Shown one piece after another: positions 1-8,869 of a DNA stretch of 64,000 nucleotides; the first letter of the stretch is position 1; each line of letters opens with the position of its first letter. The notes under the pieces are model-generated. The model was not told the DNA's origin. It saw only the letters and a program-made list of their open reading frames with translations, and made no database searches. Location of the stretch: assembly GCF_026547205.1 (NCBI RefSeq), contig NZ_CP106877.1:822001-886000 (forward strand), in the 5' to 3' direction. This DNA is from Fervidibacillus halotolerans. Lineage in GTDB: Bacteria; Bacillota; Bacilli; Bacillales; Caldibacillaceae. A program made the translations under genes and the position numbers.

Positions 1-489
1 TACGACATTCCTTTTGCTGTTACGGAAGTTTGGGAAAAGGGAGGAGCAGGGGGAATACAATTGGCCGAACGGTTACTTGCGGTGATCGATCAGGCTGAAA
101 AGGATCATTCCCCAACCTTTTACCCATTATATCCTTTAGATATTTCATTAGAAGAAAAAATGAACGTGATTGCAAAAAAGGTATACGGTGCAAAGGGAAT
201 TGAATTATCACCAAAGGCGGAAAGACAATTGCGGGAATTAGAACAAAACGGCTGGTCGAAATTACCGATTTGTATGGCGAAAACCCAATATTCCTTATCG
301 GATGATCCAAACAAATTGGGACGCCCGAAGGATTTTACGATTCATATTCGCCAGTTGAAACCTTCTATAGGTGCAGGGTTTATCGTCGCTTATACAGGGG
401 ACATTTTAACGATGCCGGGCCTTCCGAAACATCCCGCTGCATTAAAAATAAACATAGATGATAGTGGAAAAGTTACCGGATTGTTTTAA
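1..489 (+). CDS. fhs: Formate--tetrahydrofolate ligase, C-terminal part
   Basis: This is the 3' end of an open frame that enters from the left edge, so only about 162 residues are present. The enzyme joins formate to tetrahydrofolate using ATP to give 10-formyl-THF in the cytoplasmic one-carbon pathway. The C-terminal family signatures are visible: a V-WEKGGAGG stretch near the left edge, PICMAKTQYSLSDDP in the middle, and GAGF-V-YTGDI-TMPGLPKHPAA near the end. It terminates with TAA. The true start lies outside the window, so nothing can be said about its promoter. Identification is by recognition of conserved motifs. Confidence 0.93.
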   Translation, partial: YDIPFAVTEVWEKGGAGGIQLAERLLAVIDQAEKDHSPTFYPLYPLDISLEEKMNVIAKKVYGAKGIELSPKAERQLRELEQNGWSKLPICMAKTQYSLSDDPNKLGRPKDFTIHIRQLKPSIGAGFIVAYTGDILTMPGLPKHPAALKINIDDSGKVTGLF

Positions 490-750
490 CCTTTGCCACA
501 GAAGGTTTCATGGATTAATGAAGGAAGTGGAGGGGGAAGTGTAGAACAGATTGGACGATATGAAGACGTTTCATTTTCTCAAAAAAGAAAGAAAAACGTT
601 CGGCATTCCCTTCCATTCGAGTAGATGGAATATTCCGGTCCACATCCGTTAGACGGCCAGTTCTATCTGAACAAACTATACATTTTTGCGTTAGCGTAAG
701 TAATGGAAGCTTGTTCCGCTACTTTAAGTTAAGTACGAAGGGATGATCGA

Positions 751-1272
751 ATGTTTGATCCGACGGCCTACGAAAATCTGAAAGTTGTAATCGAAGGGCT
801 TATGTATGAATATGATTTAAATGGTGAAATCACGATATTAGAAAGAAATGATCTTGTCAACTTGGCGGATATGTCTCGCTCATTTGAAATTCAATTTATT
901 CATCATAAAGATTTAAGGCGACTTTTATATGGAAAGGTGGAATTAGTTGCTTCATTCAAACAATTAGCTGCAGAATGGATATTGACGAATGAACAACCAG
1001 GGGCACGACTCCTTTTCCGTTTCTGCGTTCATGAGGAACGAAATGAAATTCTTAAAAAACGAATGTTAAAGTATATAAAAGAAACGTATATGCCCCAATT
1101 CCACTATCACTGGAAGGAAGTGAAAGATTCGGAAGGGAATTCACAATTTGAAATTATCGTGGAAAAATTCAATCCGGTTACAGAAGATTCGATTGATGAT
1201 TTACCATCGATCATAGACATGTCGATTGAATCGTTACAAGTGATTTTTGAAATGTTAAATTCATCTTCATGA
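751..1272 (+). CDS. Conserved hypothetical protein, 173 aa
   Basis: I do not recognise this protein. It is a soluble, acidic protein without signal peptide or membrane segment, with an ATG start preceded by a GGGATGATCGA spacing that includes a weak ribosome site. It has a mixed alpha/beta look and an unusual density of aromatic residues around residues 110-120 (MPQFHYHW). It stands alone: 260 bases separate it from fhs, and a strong terminator follows 30 bases after the stop. Codon use resembles its neighbours, so it is probably a native gene rather than an ORF artefact. Confidence 0.7.
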   Translation: MFDPTAYENLKVVIEGLMYEYDLNGEITILERNDLVNLADMSRSFEIQFIHHKDLRRLLYGKVELVASFKQLAAEWILTNEQPGARLLFRFCVHEERNEILKKRMLKYIKETYMPQFHYHWKEVKDSEGNSQFEIIVEKFNPVTEDSIDDLPSIIDMSIESLQVIFEMLNSSS

Positions 1273-1302
1273 ACGGATGATTCATTTCCATTTATTTTTT
1301 AT

Positions 1303-1329
1303 CAGTTAGCAATGGCTAACTGTTTTTTT
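1303..1329 (+). terminator. Rho-independent terminator
   Basis: Perfect 8-bp stem CAGTTAGC/GCTAACTG with a 4-nt loop, followed by seven T residues. It ends the transcript of the 173-aa hypothetical gene. The following 230 bases up to the ABC-F gene are AT-rich and show no gene. Confidence 0.9.
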
Positions 1330-1566
1330 AAATATGTTAACTAGGAAAGTATGTTTTTTTGGAATTGCTAGGATAAGTTAATTCCCTTTTTCCTTCATTT
1401 CCATTCATGTTTTAACGGTATGTCTATTAAAAAAGGTTTACGGTTTTTGACTGTAGTCGACCAAATTTTTCTGTGGATCACTTTGCTCGTTAAGGAATGA
1501 TCAAAAAAAATATGATAAACTATGTATTACAAAAAAATGAGAAATCACGAATTGGAATGATGTTTG

Positions 1567-3447
1567 ATGCAGTTAATGGTAGAAAATATTTTTAAAACGA
1601 TTGGTGATAAACAATTATTCAATAATATTTCCTTTACAATCGGAGAAAAGGAACGAGTTGGATTAATTGGTATTAACGGAACAGGGAAATCCACTTTATT
1701 AAAAATATTAGCTAATGCAGAAGATGTGGATCGAGGAAAAATTACGATGCCGAAAGATTATCGAATTGGACTATTGTCGCAGGTACCGATATTAGATGGT
1801 GAACGAACGATTTTGGAACAAGTACTGAGTAGTGATTTGCCTGTCAATCGAATCGTTTTTGAATACGAAGAGGCTTTAAAAGAGCTCAATAAACAACCGG
1901 ATGATCCGAAACGGCAAAACGTATTTTTTGAAAAACAAAAAAGGATGGATGATTTCGGAGGATGGGAAATTATTACGAAGGCGAAAACAATATTGACGAA
2001 ACTCGGTCTTCATCAAATCCATGAAAAAATTAAACATTTATCAGGGGGACAAAAAAAGCGGGTAGCTTTGGCAGAAGTGTTAGTAGATGCACCGAATTTA
2101 CTCCTTTTAGATGAACCGACGAACCATTTGGACGCGGAAATGATCGAATGGCTCGAGGAAATATTAAACAACTATGAACATTCCGTTATATTTGTAACCC
2201 ATGATCGATATTTTCTCGATTCCGTTGCAACGAAAATTTTCGAATTAAATGATGGAAAATTGTACAGCTATAAAGGAAATTATGCCGACTATTTGGAAGC
2301 GAAGGCAAAAAGGGAAGAAGAGGAAAGCAGACAAAGGGAGAAGCTTCAAAATTTGTATCGAAGGGAACTGGCTTGGATTAAAAGGGGGGCTAAGGCGAGA
2401 TCGACGAAACAAAAGGCAAGAATTCAACGCTTTGAAAAAATAAATGAGGCCCTTGAAGATCAGAAAGCTCGCGAACTCGATATTTTTTATAAAGGAACAA
2501 GATTAGGAAAATCGGTTATTGAAATGAAGGGATGCTTTAAATCCTTTGGTGAAAAAACGATTTTAAACGATTTTCATCTACTCGTCAAATCGAATGAACG
2601 AATTGGGATTGTAGGGAATAATGGAAGCGGGAAGACGACTTTATTAAATATTCTTTCAGGAAAAGAACCGTTAGATGCAGGTACATTAACGATCGGTCAA
2701 ACGGTTAAATTCGCCTATTATACACAACATGCTTCCGACATGGACGGGGATAAACGGATCATCGATTACATTCAGGAGACGAAATCGTTCATCAATGCCG
2801 GTAATGAAAAAATGAGTGCTTCTCGAATGTTGGAACGATTTTTATTCCCTCCAAAAACCCACGGAACCTTCATTCGAAAATTATCAGGGGGTGAACGGAA
2901 GCGATTATATTTATTAAAACTTTTAATGGATGAGCCGAATGTTCTCCTTTTAGATGAACCGACGAATGATTTGGATACGGAAACGTTAACCGTCTTGGAA
3001 CAATTTCTCGAGGAATTTCCTGGCGTTGTCATTACCGTTTCCCACGATCGGTATTTTCTTGACAAAGTTTGCGATCGGATTCTATTTTTCCACGGGGATG
3101 GACAAATCGAATCATTTTATGGGTGCTATACCGACTTTTTAACGGAAAGAAAAACGAGAAATGAAGAAAAGGTTGAGGAGGAAAAACCGAAAAAGAAAAA
3201 TGTATTTAAAGAGGATAAGCCGAAGGGACGGAAATTATCGTATAAGGAAAAAATGGAGTGGGAAACGATCGATGAGAAAATAAAAGAGGCTGAGCAGGAA
3301 TTAGAGAGGATCCAACGAGCGATGGATGAGGCTGGAAGCGACTTTGAAAAAATCCACCAATTATACGAAGAAGAGGAAAAATGGAATAATGAATTGGAAC
3401 GACTAATTGAACGATGGGCGTATTTATCGGATTTGATCGGTGAATAA
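1567..3447 (+). CDS. yfmR: ABC-F ATPase, YfmR type
   Basis: About 626 aa with two tandem ABC ATPase domains and no membrane segments, the ABC-F layout of ribosome-associated translation factors. Domain 1 has a P-loop GINGTGKST near residue 40, signature LSGGQKKRVALAE and Walker B LLLLDEPTNHLD. Domain 2 has GNNGSGKTT, LSGGERKRL and LLLDEPTNDLD. The interdomain linker (roughly residues 240-300) is rich in K, R and E and carries ELAWIKRGAKARSTKQKAR, typical of the P-site tRNA-interacting arm. A charged coiled-coil C-terminus follows. Layout and length match B. subtilis YfmR, which relieves ribosome stalling together with EF-P. I chose ATG 1567; an in-frame TTG (1564) and ATG (1576) are alternatives. 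It is monocistronic. Confidence 0.9.
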   Translation: MQLMVENIFKTIGDKQLFNNISFTIGEKERVGLIGINGTGKSTLLKILANAEDVDRGKITMPKDYRIGLLSQVPILDGERTILEQVLSSDLPVNRIVFEYEEALKELNKQPDDPKRQNVFFEKQKRMDDFGGWEIITKAKTILTKLGLHQIHEKIKHLSGGQKKRVALAEVLVDAPNLLLLDEPTNHLDAEMIEWLEEILNNYEHSVIFVTHDRYFLDSVATKIFELNDGKLYSYKGNYADYLEAKAKREEEESRQREKLQNLYRRELAWIKRGAKARSTKQKARIQRFEKINEALEDQKARELDIFYKGTRLGKSVIEMKGCFKSFGEKTILNDFHLLVKSNERIGIVGNNGSGKTTLLNILSGKEPLDAGTLTIGQTVKFAYYTQHASDMDGDKRIIDYIQETKSFINAGNEKMSASRMLERFLFPPKTHGTFIRKLSGGERKRLYLLKLLMDEPNVLLLDEPTNDLDTETLTVLEQFLEEFPGVVITVSHDRYFLDKVCDRILFFHGDGQIESFYGCYTDFLTERKTRNEEKVEEEKPKKKNVFKEDKPKGRKLSYKEKMEWETIDEKIKEAEQELERIQRAMDEAGSDFEKIHQLYEEEEKWNNELERLIERWAYLSDLIGE

Positions 3448-3508
3448 ATAAAAGGATTTTGCCATCGGTCATCCGTTCAGGTTAATATAAGGATGAGGAG
3501 GGAGAATT

Positions 3509-4636
3509 GTGAAAATTAAGTCGATTGAACCGACACCTAGTCCACATACGATGAAAGTAATTTTAGACGAGGAATTACCAAAGGGAGCGAGAAATAATTA
3601 TAAAAAAGGGGATGAAAAGGAAGCACCGGAACAAATCCGTCGAATTCTTCAAATTGAAGGGGTAAAAGGGGTATATCATGTCGCTGATTTTCTAGCGGTA
3701 GAACGGCACCCAAAAGCGGATTGGAAACAAATTTTACCAGAAGTTCGCTCCATTTTAGGAGATGAAGACGTGACGAAAGAGGGAAAGGAAAGCATCTCTA
3801 CCGACGGATATGGCGAGGTTGAAGTATATGTCCAATATTTCAAAGGAATTCCGATGCAAGTAAAATTAGTAGACGGGGAAGAAGAACGAAGATACGGATT
3901 ACCGGAAATGTTTTTAGATGCCGCCAGACAAGCCCAATTGGAAGGTGACAACATCGTTTTACAAAGAAAATGGGTCGATTATGGCGTTCGTTACGGTGAA
4001 TTGGATGATATCGGTCAAGAAATAGTAGAAGAAATCGGGGCACTTTTTCCGGAAAGTCGGTTGAAGCAACTGGTTCAATATGCAAAAGAAGGAAAGCCGG
4101 TTGAGGGAATGAAACGATATCGAAAAATAACGATTCAAGATTTGGAACATTCCGATTGGAGGAAAAGGTACGAGGCGTTGGAACGAATGGCCGAACCCAC
4201 CCTTTCCGATCTACCCCTTTTAGAAAAGGCATTAATGGATGAAAAACCGTCCATTCGTCGTTTGGCCGTTGTTTATCTCGGAATGATTGAGGACCGAAAA
4301 GTTTTGCCATACCTTTATAAAGCATTGAAAGATCCAACGGTTACGGTGCGAAGAACGGCAGGAGATTGCCTAAGTGACCTCGGTTTTCCGGAAGCTCAAG
4401 GGGCGATGGCTGAAGCGTTGAAAGATAAAAGTAAAATCGTTCGGTGGCGGGCGGCGATGTTTTTATATGAAAGCGGTGATAAAAAAAGTCTCCCAGCTTT
4501 AAAGGAGGCGGAAAATGACCCCGAATTCGAAGTAGCCTTGCAAGTGAAAATGGCCATCGAACGAATTGAAGGGGGAAAAGAAGCAAAGGGTTCTGTTTGG
4601 AAACAAATGACAGAGGAAAGACAATCAACATCATAA
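3509..4636 (+). CDS. ypgR: Nfu-N/HEAT-repeat protein (conserved virulence factor C family)
   Basis: The 375-aa protein starts with GTG behind a strong GAGGAGGGAG site. The N-terminal ~90 residues (MKIKSIEPTPSPHTMKVILD, then GVKGVYHVADFLAVER) are a Nfu/scaffold N-domain. A middle region contains QVKLVDGEEERRYGLPEMF. The C-terminal half has HEAT-like repeats (DLEHSDWRKRYEALERM, DEKPSIRRLAVVYLGM, DPTVTVRRTAGDCLSDLG, DKSKIVRWRAAMFLYESG). Relatives are B. subtilis YpgR and staphylococcal CvfC. The domain content suggests a link with iron-sulfur or redox protein maturation, but that is inference. It lies 50 bases upstream of brxA, probably in the same transcript, as in related bacilli. Confidence 0.85.
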   Translation: MKIKSIEPTPSPHTMKVILDEELPKGARNNYKKGDEKEAPEQIRRILQIEGVKGVYHVADFLAVERHPKADWKQILPEVRSILGDEDVTKEGKESISTDGYGEVEVYVQYFKGIPMQVKLVDGEEERRYGLPEMFLDAARQAQLEGDNIVLQRKWVDYGVRYGELDDIGQEIVEEIGALFPESRLKQLVQYAKEGKPVEGMKRYRKITIQDLEHSDWRKRYEALERMAEPTLSDLPLLEKALMDEKPSIRRLAVVYLGMIEDRKVLPYLYKALKDPTVTVRRTAGDCLSDLGFPEAQGAMAEALKDKSKIVRWRAAMFLYESGDKKSLPALKEAENDPEFEVALQVKMAIERIEGGKEAKGSVWKQMTEERQSTS

Positions 4637-4687
4637 AACCAATTTACACTATAATAAATATGTAATGGATAAAAAGGAGGAATAGAG

Positions 4688-5122
4688 ATGTCTATGGCAT
4701 ATGAAGAGTATATGAAACAATTTGTCATTCCGATGAGAGAAGAGATGAAGGAGATTGGTTTTACCGAATTCACAACCCCCGAGGAAGTTACTGAATTTAT
4801 GGAGGGAGCGAAAGGAACAGTTTTCGTCGTCGTTAATTCCGTCTGCGGTTGTGCAGGAGGGTTGGCACGTCCAGCGGTAAAATATGCGTTGAGCAAAACC
4901 GAAAAACATCCCGATCATCTCGTCACCGTCTTTGCTGGACAAGATCGGGAAGCGACGGCAAAAATGCGAGAATACTTTACCGGTTATGAACCTTCCTCTC
5001 CATCGATTGCACTTTTAAAGGATGAACAGGTCGTCCATTTTATCCCTCGGGATCATATTGAGGGACATACGGTGGAGGACGTGGCACAAAATATTTTAGC
5101 TGCCTTACAACAACATTGTTAA
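4688..5122 (+). CDS. brxA: Bacilliredoxin BrxA (YphP)
   Basis: A 144-aa thioredoxin-fold protein that removes bacillithiol from S-bacillithiolated proteins in the cytosol. The active site VNSVCGCAGG places the two cysteines at residues 53 and 55, the CGC motif of the BrxA/BrxB family. The conserved block TVFAGQDREATAKMREYF and the cis-proline segment SSPSIALLKDEQVVHFIPR are present. The start ATG follows AAGGAGGAATAGAG. The last residue is a cysteine, as in the B. subtilis protein. It sits directly behind the YpgR-like gene, consistent with a redox/metal homeostasis unit. Confidence 0.95.
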   Translation: MSMAYEEYMKQFVIPMREEMKEIGFTEFTTPEEVTEFMEGAKGTVFVVVNSVCGCAGGLARPAVKYALSKTEKHPDHLVTVFAGQDREATAKMREYFTGYEPSSPSIALLKDEQVVHFIPRDHIEGHTVEDVAQNILAALQQHC

Positions 5123-5369
5123 AAAACGGTTCGCTCATTTTTTCGGTAATAAGAATGAAAAGTGAAGGGCTTTTCGCCTAAACTTTACAATTCGAAATGG
5201 CAAATAAAGGGTGACTTATCCGATTGGGTCTCCATAGAAAAATGAAATTTTAGGAATAGATGAATATGACTAAAAAGAATGAATAACGGTGGGAAAAGGT
5301 TTAATATAACCGATAAGTTTTGTATAATAGAATCATAGTCGATCGTTTATGAAAAAAGGAGCCTTTTCT

Positions 5370-5984
5370 ATGAAAAGTTGGTTATATAAATTTTTTGTAG
5401 CAATCATTACTTTTCTCACTTTCGGTCTCGTATCTCCCTATCAAGTCATCCACGCCATCAATCCGCCGTTAGGACAAGATACGAAGGAAGATTTAATTGA
5501 TGATCGGACCGATCCTGATGAAGAACTGTCGCAAGTTTTAGACGAGAAGGTGGAATCATCCGTTCCATTAAGGGATCAATTTTTATCCGAAACGATTGAA
5601 TTAGGTGAAAAACAAGCGATGCAAAAATTCGGTCCAAAAATCGCTCCTGTCATTGAAGAAGAATTCCAAACGATGATTTTACCGAAAATAGAAGAATCCA
5701 TTCGGGAAATATCGGAACAATTTTCCGAAGATCAGTTGGAAGATTTAACGGTTTCAGAGATTCCAGGAGGTGGCGTTAGTGAAAAAATTTTCCATATTTA
5801 TTCCGAAAAAACAGGTCAGGATATTATTCGTTTTCACGTGCGTAGGGAATTGAAACCCTTAGAAGGATATTGGTTTGATTTCCATTATCATACGTATCAC
5901 GATCATTTCCAGACCCATTATGAACTTGGACGTATTTTCTGGGATAAAAATACGCCGCCGAACTGGAATCGGTACTATAACTAA
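5370..5984 (+). CDS. ypjP: Secreted protein YpjP
   Basis: About 204 aa. The ATG at 5370 is preferred over an in-frame ATG 21 bases upstream because AAAAAAGGAG lies between them at correct spacing. The N-terminus is a signal peptide (MKSWLYKFFVAIITFLTFGL) ending near VIHA. Family blocks match B. subtilis YpjP: MQKFGPKIAPVIEEEFQ, GGVSEKIFHIYSEKTGQD, IRFHVRRE, YWFDFHYHTYHDHFQ and the final WDKNTPPNW. Function is unknown. In B. subtilis it also neighbours thymidylate synthase and DHFR genes, as it does here. The predicted mature N-terminus begins with INPPLG, noted because the next gene encodes a putative Pro-Pro endopeptidase. Confidence 0.88.
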   Translation: MKSWLYKFFVAIITFLTFGLVSPYQVIHAINPPLGQDTKEDLIDDRTDPDEELSQVLDEKVESSVPLRDQFLSETIELGEKQAMQKFGPKIAPVIEEEFQTMILPKIEESIREISEQFSEDQLEDLTVSEIPGGGVSEKIFHIYSEKTGQDIIRFHVRRELKPLEGYWFDFHYHTYHDHFQTHYELGRIFWDKNTPPNWNRYYN

Positions 5985-6160
5985 AAAATGAAGGCAAAAA
6001 GGTCTGTTACCTTTCACGGTGCAGTCCTTTTTTTTGCAAATTACCAGTGGAATACAGGTTCAAAGGAAGGAGGAGCATGTTATAATATACGTATCGTTTT
6101 AACGTTAAAGAATACGAGTTTTTTAACTTGATAGAAAAAGGGAAAGGATGACAAATCAAT

Positions 6161-6856
6161 TTGAAAAAATCCCTTTTCACCTTCCTAATCTTCGTTGTCG
6201 TTGTTTTGTTCAGTCGTACGGAAGCGACCTTCGATTTTCTTTTTTTAAAGGATTTACCTCCATCTTCCCCCCTTATCGATATACCCGTAACTACGAGCGA
6301 ACGTGTAAATTCAATCATTCTTCTTCCAACCGGGGAATTTGATCATATGGAGGCGAAAACAATCATTCAAAGAATTGCCTCCTTACCCGATCCACTTCTC
6401 CAAAAAATAGAAAATAATGGAATTAAAATTCAATTATTTATCGGATCGTTAACTGATTTTCCATCTACGAAACATTTACGTGGGAAAACACCACGAGGAT
6501 ATACGAATTCGATCACTTGGGATGATGTTCCAGGTATAGGAGGTGGAACGATTATCTTGGTGAAAATAGGAGCAAGCAATCGGGGGAATGGACACGGGTC
6601 AATCAATCTCGAACTCCATGAATTAGGGCATTCGGTTGATCAAATTGTGTTTCATGGAATTCGAATGGATCCGAACTTTTTGGAAATTTGGCAAGAAGAA
6701 GTGGCAAATTTGTTTCAAGGTGAGGGATATTTTTTAAATTATCCAGAGGAATACTTTGCAGAGACATTCGCAATGTTTTATACTGATAGAAATACGAAAA
6801 AAATACTAAAAGAAAAAGCACCGAAAACGTATTCTATTCTATCAAAATTATATTAA
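6161..6856 (+). CDS. Secreted anthrax-lethal-factor-like metalloprotease (PPEP/M34 type)
   Basis: A 231-aa protein starting with TTG behind GGGAAAGGATG. Residues 1-22 form a hydrophobic signal sequence without lipobox. The zinc motif ELHELGHSVDQIV (H153, H157) and a downstream acidic segment YPEEYFAETFAMFY (E197 or E201 as third ligand) are followed by APKTYSIL. This pattern belongs to ATLF-like proteins, including the Pro-Pro endopeptidases of Clostridioides and Paenibacillus that cut between two prolines in secreted substrates. Family assignment is fairly secure; the exact cleavage specificity is inference. It sits between ypjP and thyA, where B. subtilis has a different small gene, so it may be an insertion into a conserved neighbourhood. 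Confidence 0.8.
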   Translation: MKKSLFTFLIFVVVVLFSRTEATFDFLFLKDLPPSSPLIDIPVTTSERVNSIILLPTGEFDHMEAKTIIQRIASLPDPLLQKIENNGIKIQLFIGSLTDFPSTKHLRGKTPRGYTNSITWDDVPGIGGGTIILVKIGASNRGNGHGSINLELHELGHSVDQIVFHGIRMDPNFLEIWQEEVANLFQGEGYFLNYPEEYFAETFAMFYTDRNTKKILKEKAPKTYSILSKLY

Positions 6857-6874
6857 GTAAGGGTGGAAAAACGA

Positions 6875-7669
6875 ATGGAACAATACTTGAACCTTTGTCG
6901 CCATGTGTTGGAAAACGGCGTAAAGAAAGAAGACAGAACGGGGACAGGGACGATCAGTACATTCGGTTACCAAATGCGATTCGACCTTCAAAAGGGTTTT
7001 CCACTTTTAACAACGAAAAAAGTGCATTTGAAATCGATTATTTATGAATTATTATGGTTTTTAAAAGGAGATACGAATGTAAAATATTTACAGGAAAACG
7101 GTGTTCGAATTTGGAATGAATGGGCAGATGAAAACGGTGAACTAGGACCGATTTATGGTGCTCAGTGGCGTTCGTGGCAAGGAAGAGATGGAAAGACAGT
7201 CGATCAAATTTCCAATGTTATCGAGCAAATAAAAACGAATCCAGACTCAAGACGTTTAATCGTAAGTGCGTGGAATGTGACGGAAATTGAAAACATGGCT
7301 TTGCCTCCGTGTCACACTCTGTTTCAATTTTACGTCGCTCATGGAAAATTGTCGTGTCAATTATATCAGCGTTCAGCGGATGTTTTCTTAGGCGTTCCGT
7401 TTAACATCGCTTCCTATGCGTTACTGATGATGATGATCGCACAAGTTACCGACTTGGAACCTGGGGAGTTTGTTCATACGTTTGGTGATGTGCATATTTA
7501 TTCAAATCATCTTGAACAAATCGAAACCCAACTATCAAGAGAACCTAGGATGTTGCCGACGATGAAAATTAATCCGCACGTGAAAAATATTTTCGATTTT
7601 TCATACGAAGACTTCCAATTGGAAAATTACAATCCCCATCCGCCAATTAAAGGTAAGGTGAGCGTGTGA
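6875..7669 (+). CDS. thyA: Thymidylate synthase ThyA
   Basis: The 264-aa enzyme methylates dUMP to dTMP using methylene-THF. The catalytic cysteine is residue 146 in [14 protein letters not shown]; the phosphate-binding motif is [11 protein letters not shown] and the folate/dUMP segment is [21 protein letters not shown]. The start ATG gives the canonical family length, and an in-frame GTG 12 bases upstream is less likely because it overlaps the ribosome site. The stop codon overlaps the GTG start of the DHFR gene by 4 bases (GTGA), so the two are translationally coupled. Together they form the dTMP/folate cycle. Confidence 0.97.
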   Translation: MEQYLNLCRHVLENGVKKEDRTGTGTISTFGYQMRFDLQKGFPLLTTKKVHLKSIIYELLWFLKGDTNVKYLQENGVRIWNEWADENGELGPIYGAQWRSWQGRDGKTVDQISNVIEQIKTNPDSRRLIVSAWNVTEIENMALPPCHTLFQFYVAHGKLSCQLYQRSADVFLGVPFNIASYALLMMMIAQVTDLEPGEFVHTFGDVHIYSNHLEQIETQLSREPRMLPTMKINPHVKNIFDFSYEDFQLENYNPHPPIKGKVSV

Positions 7670-8160
7670 TTTCGTTTATTGTTGCAATGGATGAAAGAGG
7701 AGTCATTGGGAAAAATAACAATATTCCGTGGCATTTACCGGACGATTTAAAGCGATTTAAAAGGATTACGATGGGGCATAAAATCGTCATGGGAAGGAAA
7801 ACGTTCGAATCGATTGGTAAGCCGTTACCTGGGCGTGAAAATATTGTTCTTTCAACAAATCCAACGTTTCATTGTCCTTCGTGTAAAGTGTTCCGTGATT
7901 CAAAAAAGTTACTGGATTATTGTTTACATCAAGAGGAAGAAATTTTTGTGATTGGTGGTTCGAAAATTTTCCAATTGTTCCTTCCCTTTGTGGAAAAATT
8001 ATATATTACTCGAATTTACCATACCTTTGATGGAGATGTATTTTTTCCAGATTGCAATTGGTCAAAATTTACGATTCTTTCTCGAGAAAAGGGAATGAAA
8101 GACGAAAAAAATCCGTATGATTATGAATATATTGTTTATCAAAAAAACAATTCGGACTGA
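7666..8160 (+). CDS. dfrA: Dihydrofolate reductase
   Basis: A 164-aa DHFR that regenerates tetrahydrofolate from the dihydrofolate made by ThyA. Signature segments are [28 protein letters not shown] (substrate-binding Asp/Pro-Trp loop), [17 protein letters not shown] for NADPH binding, and [11 protein letters not shown]. The GTG start overlaps the thyA stop. Length is normal for Bacillus. It is the second gene of a thyA-dfrA operon, and the SRAP gene follows after 20 bases. Confidence 0.96.
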   Translation: MISFIVAMDERGVIGKNNNIPWHLPDDLKRFKRITMGHKIVMGRKTFESIGKPLPGRENIVLSTNPTFHCPSCKVFRDSKKLLDYCLHQEEEIFVIGGSKIFQLFLPFVEKLYITRIYHTFDGDVFFPDCNWSKFTILSREKGMKDEKNPYDYEYIVYQKNNSD

Positions 8161-8180
8161 TTGACAAGGAGGGGGGTGTC

Positions 8181-8846
8181 ATGTGCGGTAGATTTACACT
8201 GACGGCGGATCGGAACGAATTAATTGAAGCTTTTCAATTGGATTTTTTCCCTGATGAATACGAAGTCAGCTACAACATCGCACCGACTCAACCGATATTG
8301 GCAGCCGTTCAAGGAAAAAAAGGCAGAAAAGCAGGGTTTTTAACGTGGGGACTTGTTCCTTACTGGGTGAAAGTTCCGAAAAAGTGGAAACCGTTGATTA
8401 ACGCCCGTTCTGAATCACTAGCTGAAAAATCGAGCTTTCGCCATCTATTAGCACGACGAAGGTGCGTCATTTTTGCAGATAGCTTTTACGAATGGAAGGC
8501 TGAAGAGGGAAAGAAGATTCCGTATCGCATTATGTTGGAAAACGGTCGTCCCTTCGCGTTTGCAGGTTTATGGGATCGAAATGAACATGGAGAAGAAAAA
8601 TTGACAACTTGTACGATTTTAACAACGAAGGCGAATGAGAGGATGCATTTTATACACGAACGGATGCCTGTTATTTTATATGAACAGACACAAATCGAGA
8701 AATGGTTAAATGTGGAACAATTTTCTTTTGAAAAAGCAAAAATGGTCCTCACTTCAATGCCAGACGACACGATAAAATTGTATCGGGTGTCGTCCATCGT
8801 GAATTCGCCAAAAAACAATCGGAAAGAATGTATTTTACCTGTGTGA
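8181..8846 (+). CDS. SRAP (HMCES/YedK) DNA-protein crosslink protein
   Basis: A 221-aa SRAP domain protein. Family members bind abasic sites in single-stranded DNA through Cys2, which is directly after the start Met here (MCGRFTL). The other conserved pieces are present: YNIAPTQP, TWGLVPYW, INARSES, FADSFYEW (catalytic Glu region) and HERMPVIL (conserved His). The start has an excellent AAGGAGGGGGG site. It follows dfrA in the same direction, and coupling a dTMP/folate cluster to an abasic-site protector fits uracil/abasic damage under thymine limitation, which is inference. Confidence 0.93.
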   Translation: MCGRFTLTADRNELIEAFQLDFFPDEYEVSYNIAPTQPILAAVQGKKGRKAGFLTWGLVPYWVKVPKKWKPLINARSESLAEKSSFRHLLARRRCVIFADSFYEWKAEEGKKIPYRIMLENGRPFAFAGLWDRNEHGEEKLTTCTILTTKANERMHFIHERMPVILYEQTQIEKWLNVEQFSFEKAKMVLTSMPDDTIKLYRVSSIVNSPKNNRKECILPV

Positions 8847-8869
8847 AAAATATTTAAGGATGTGTTTAA

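Noticed and set aside
560..652. 30-codon ORF after fhs (MKTFHFLKKERKTFGIPFHS...)
   Set aside because: Weak start context and no recognisable pattern; too short to support.
3840..4337. 165-aa antisense ORF inside the YpgR-like gene
   Set aside because: Shadow of a real gene; no ribosome site or family pattern.
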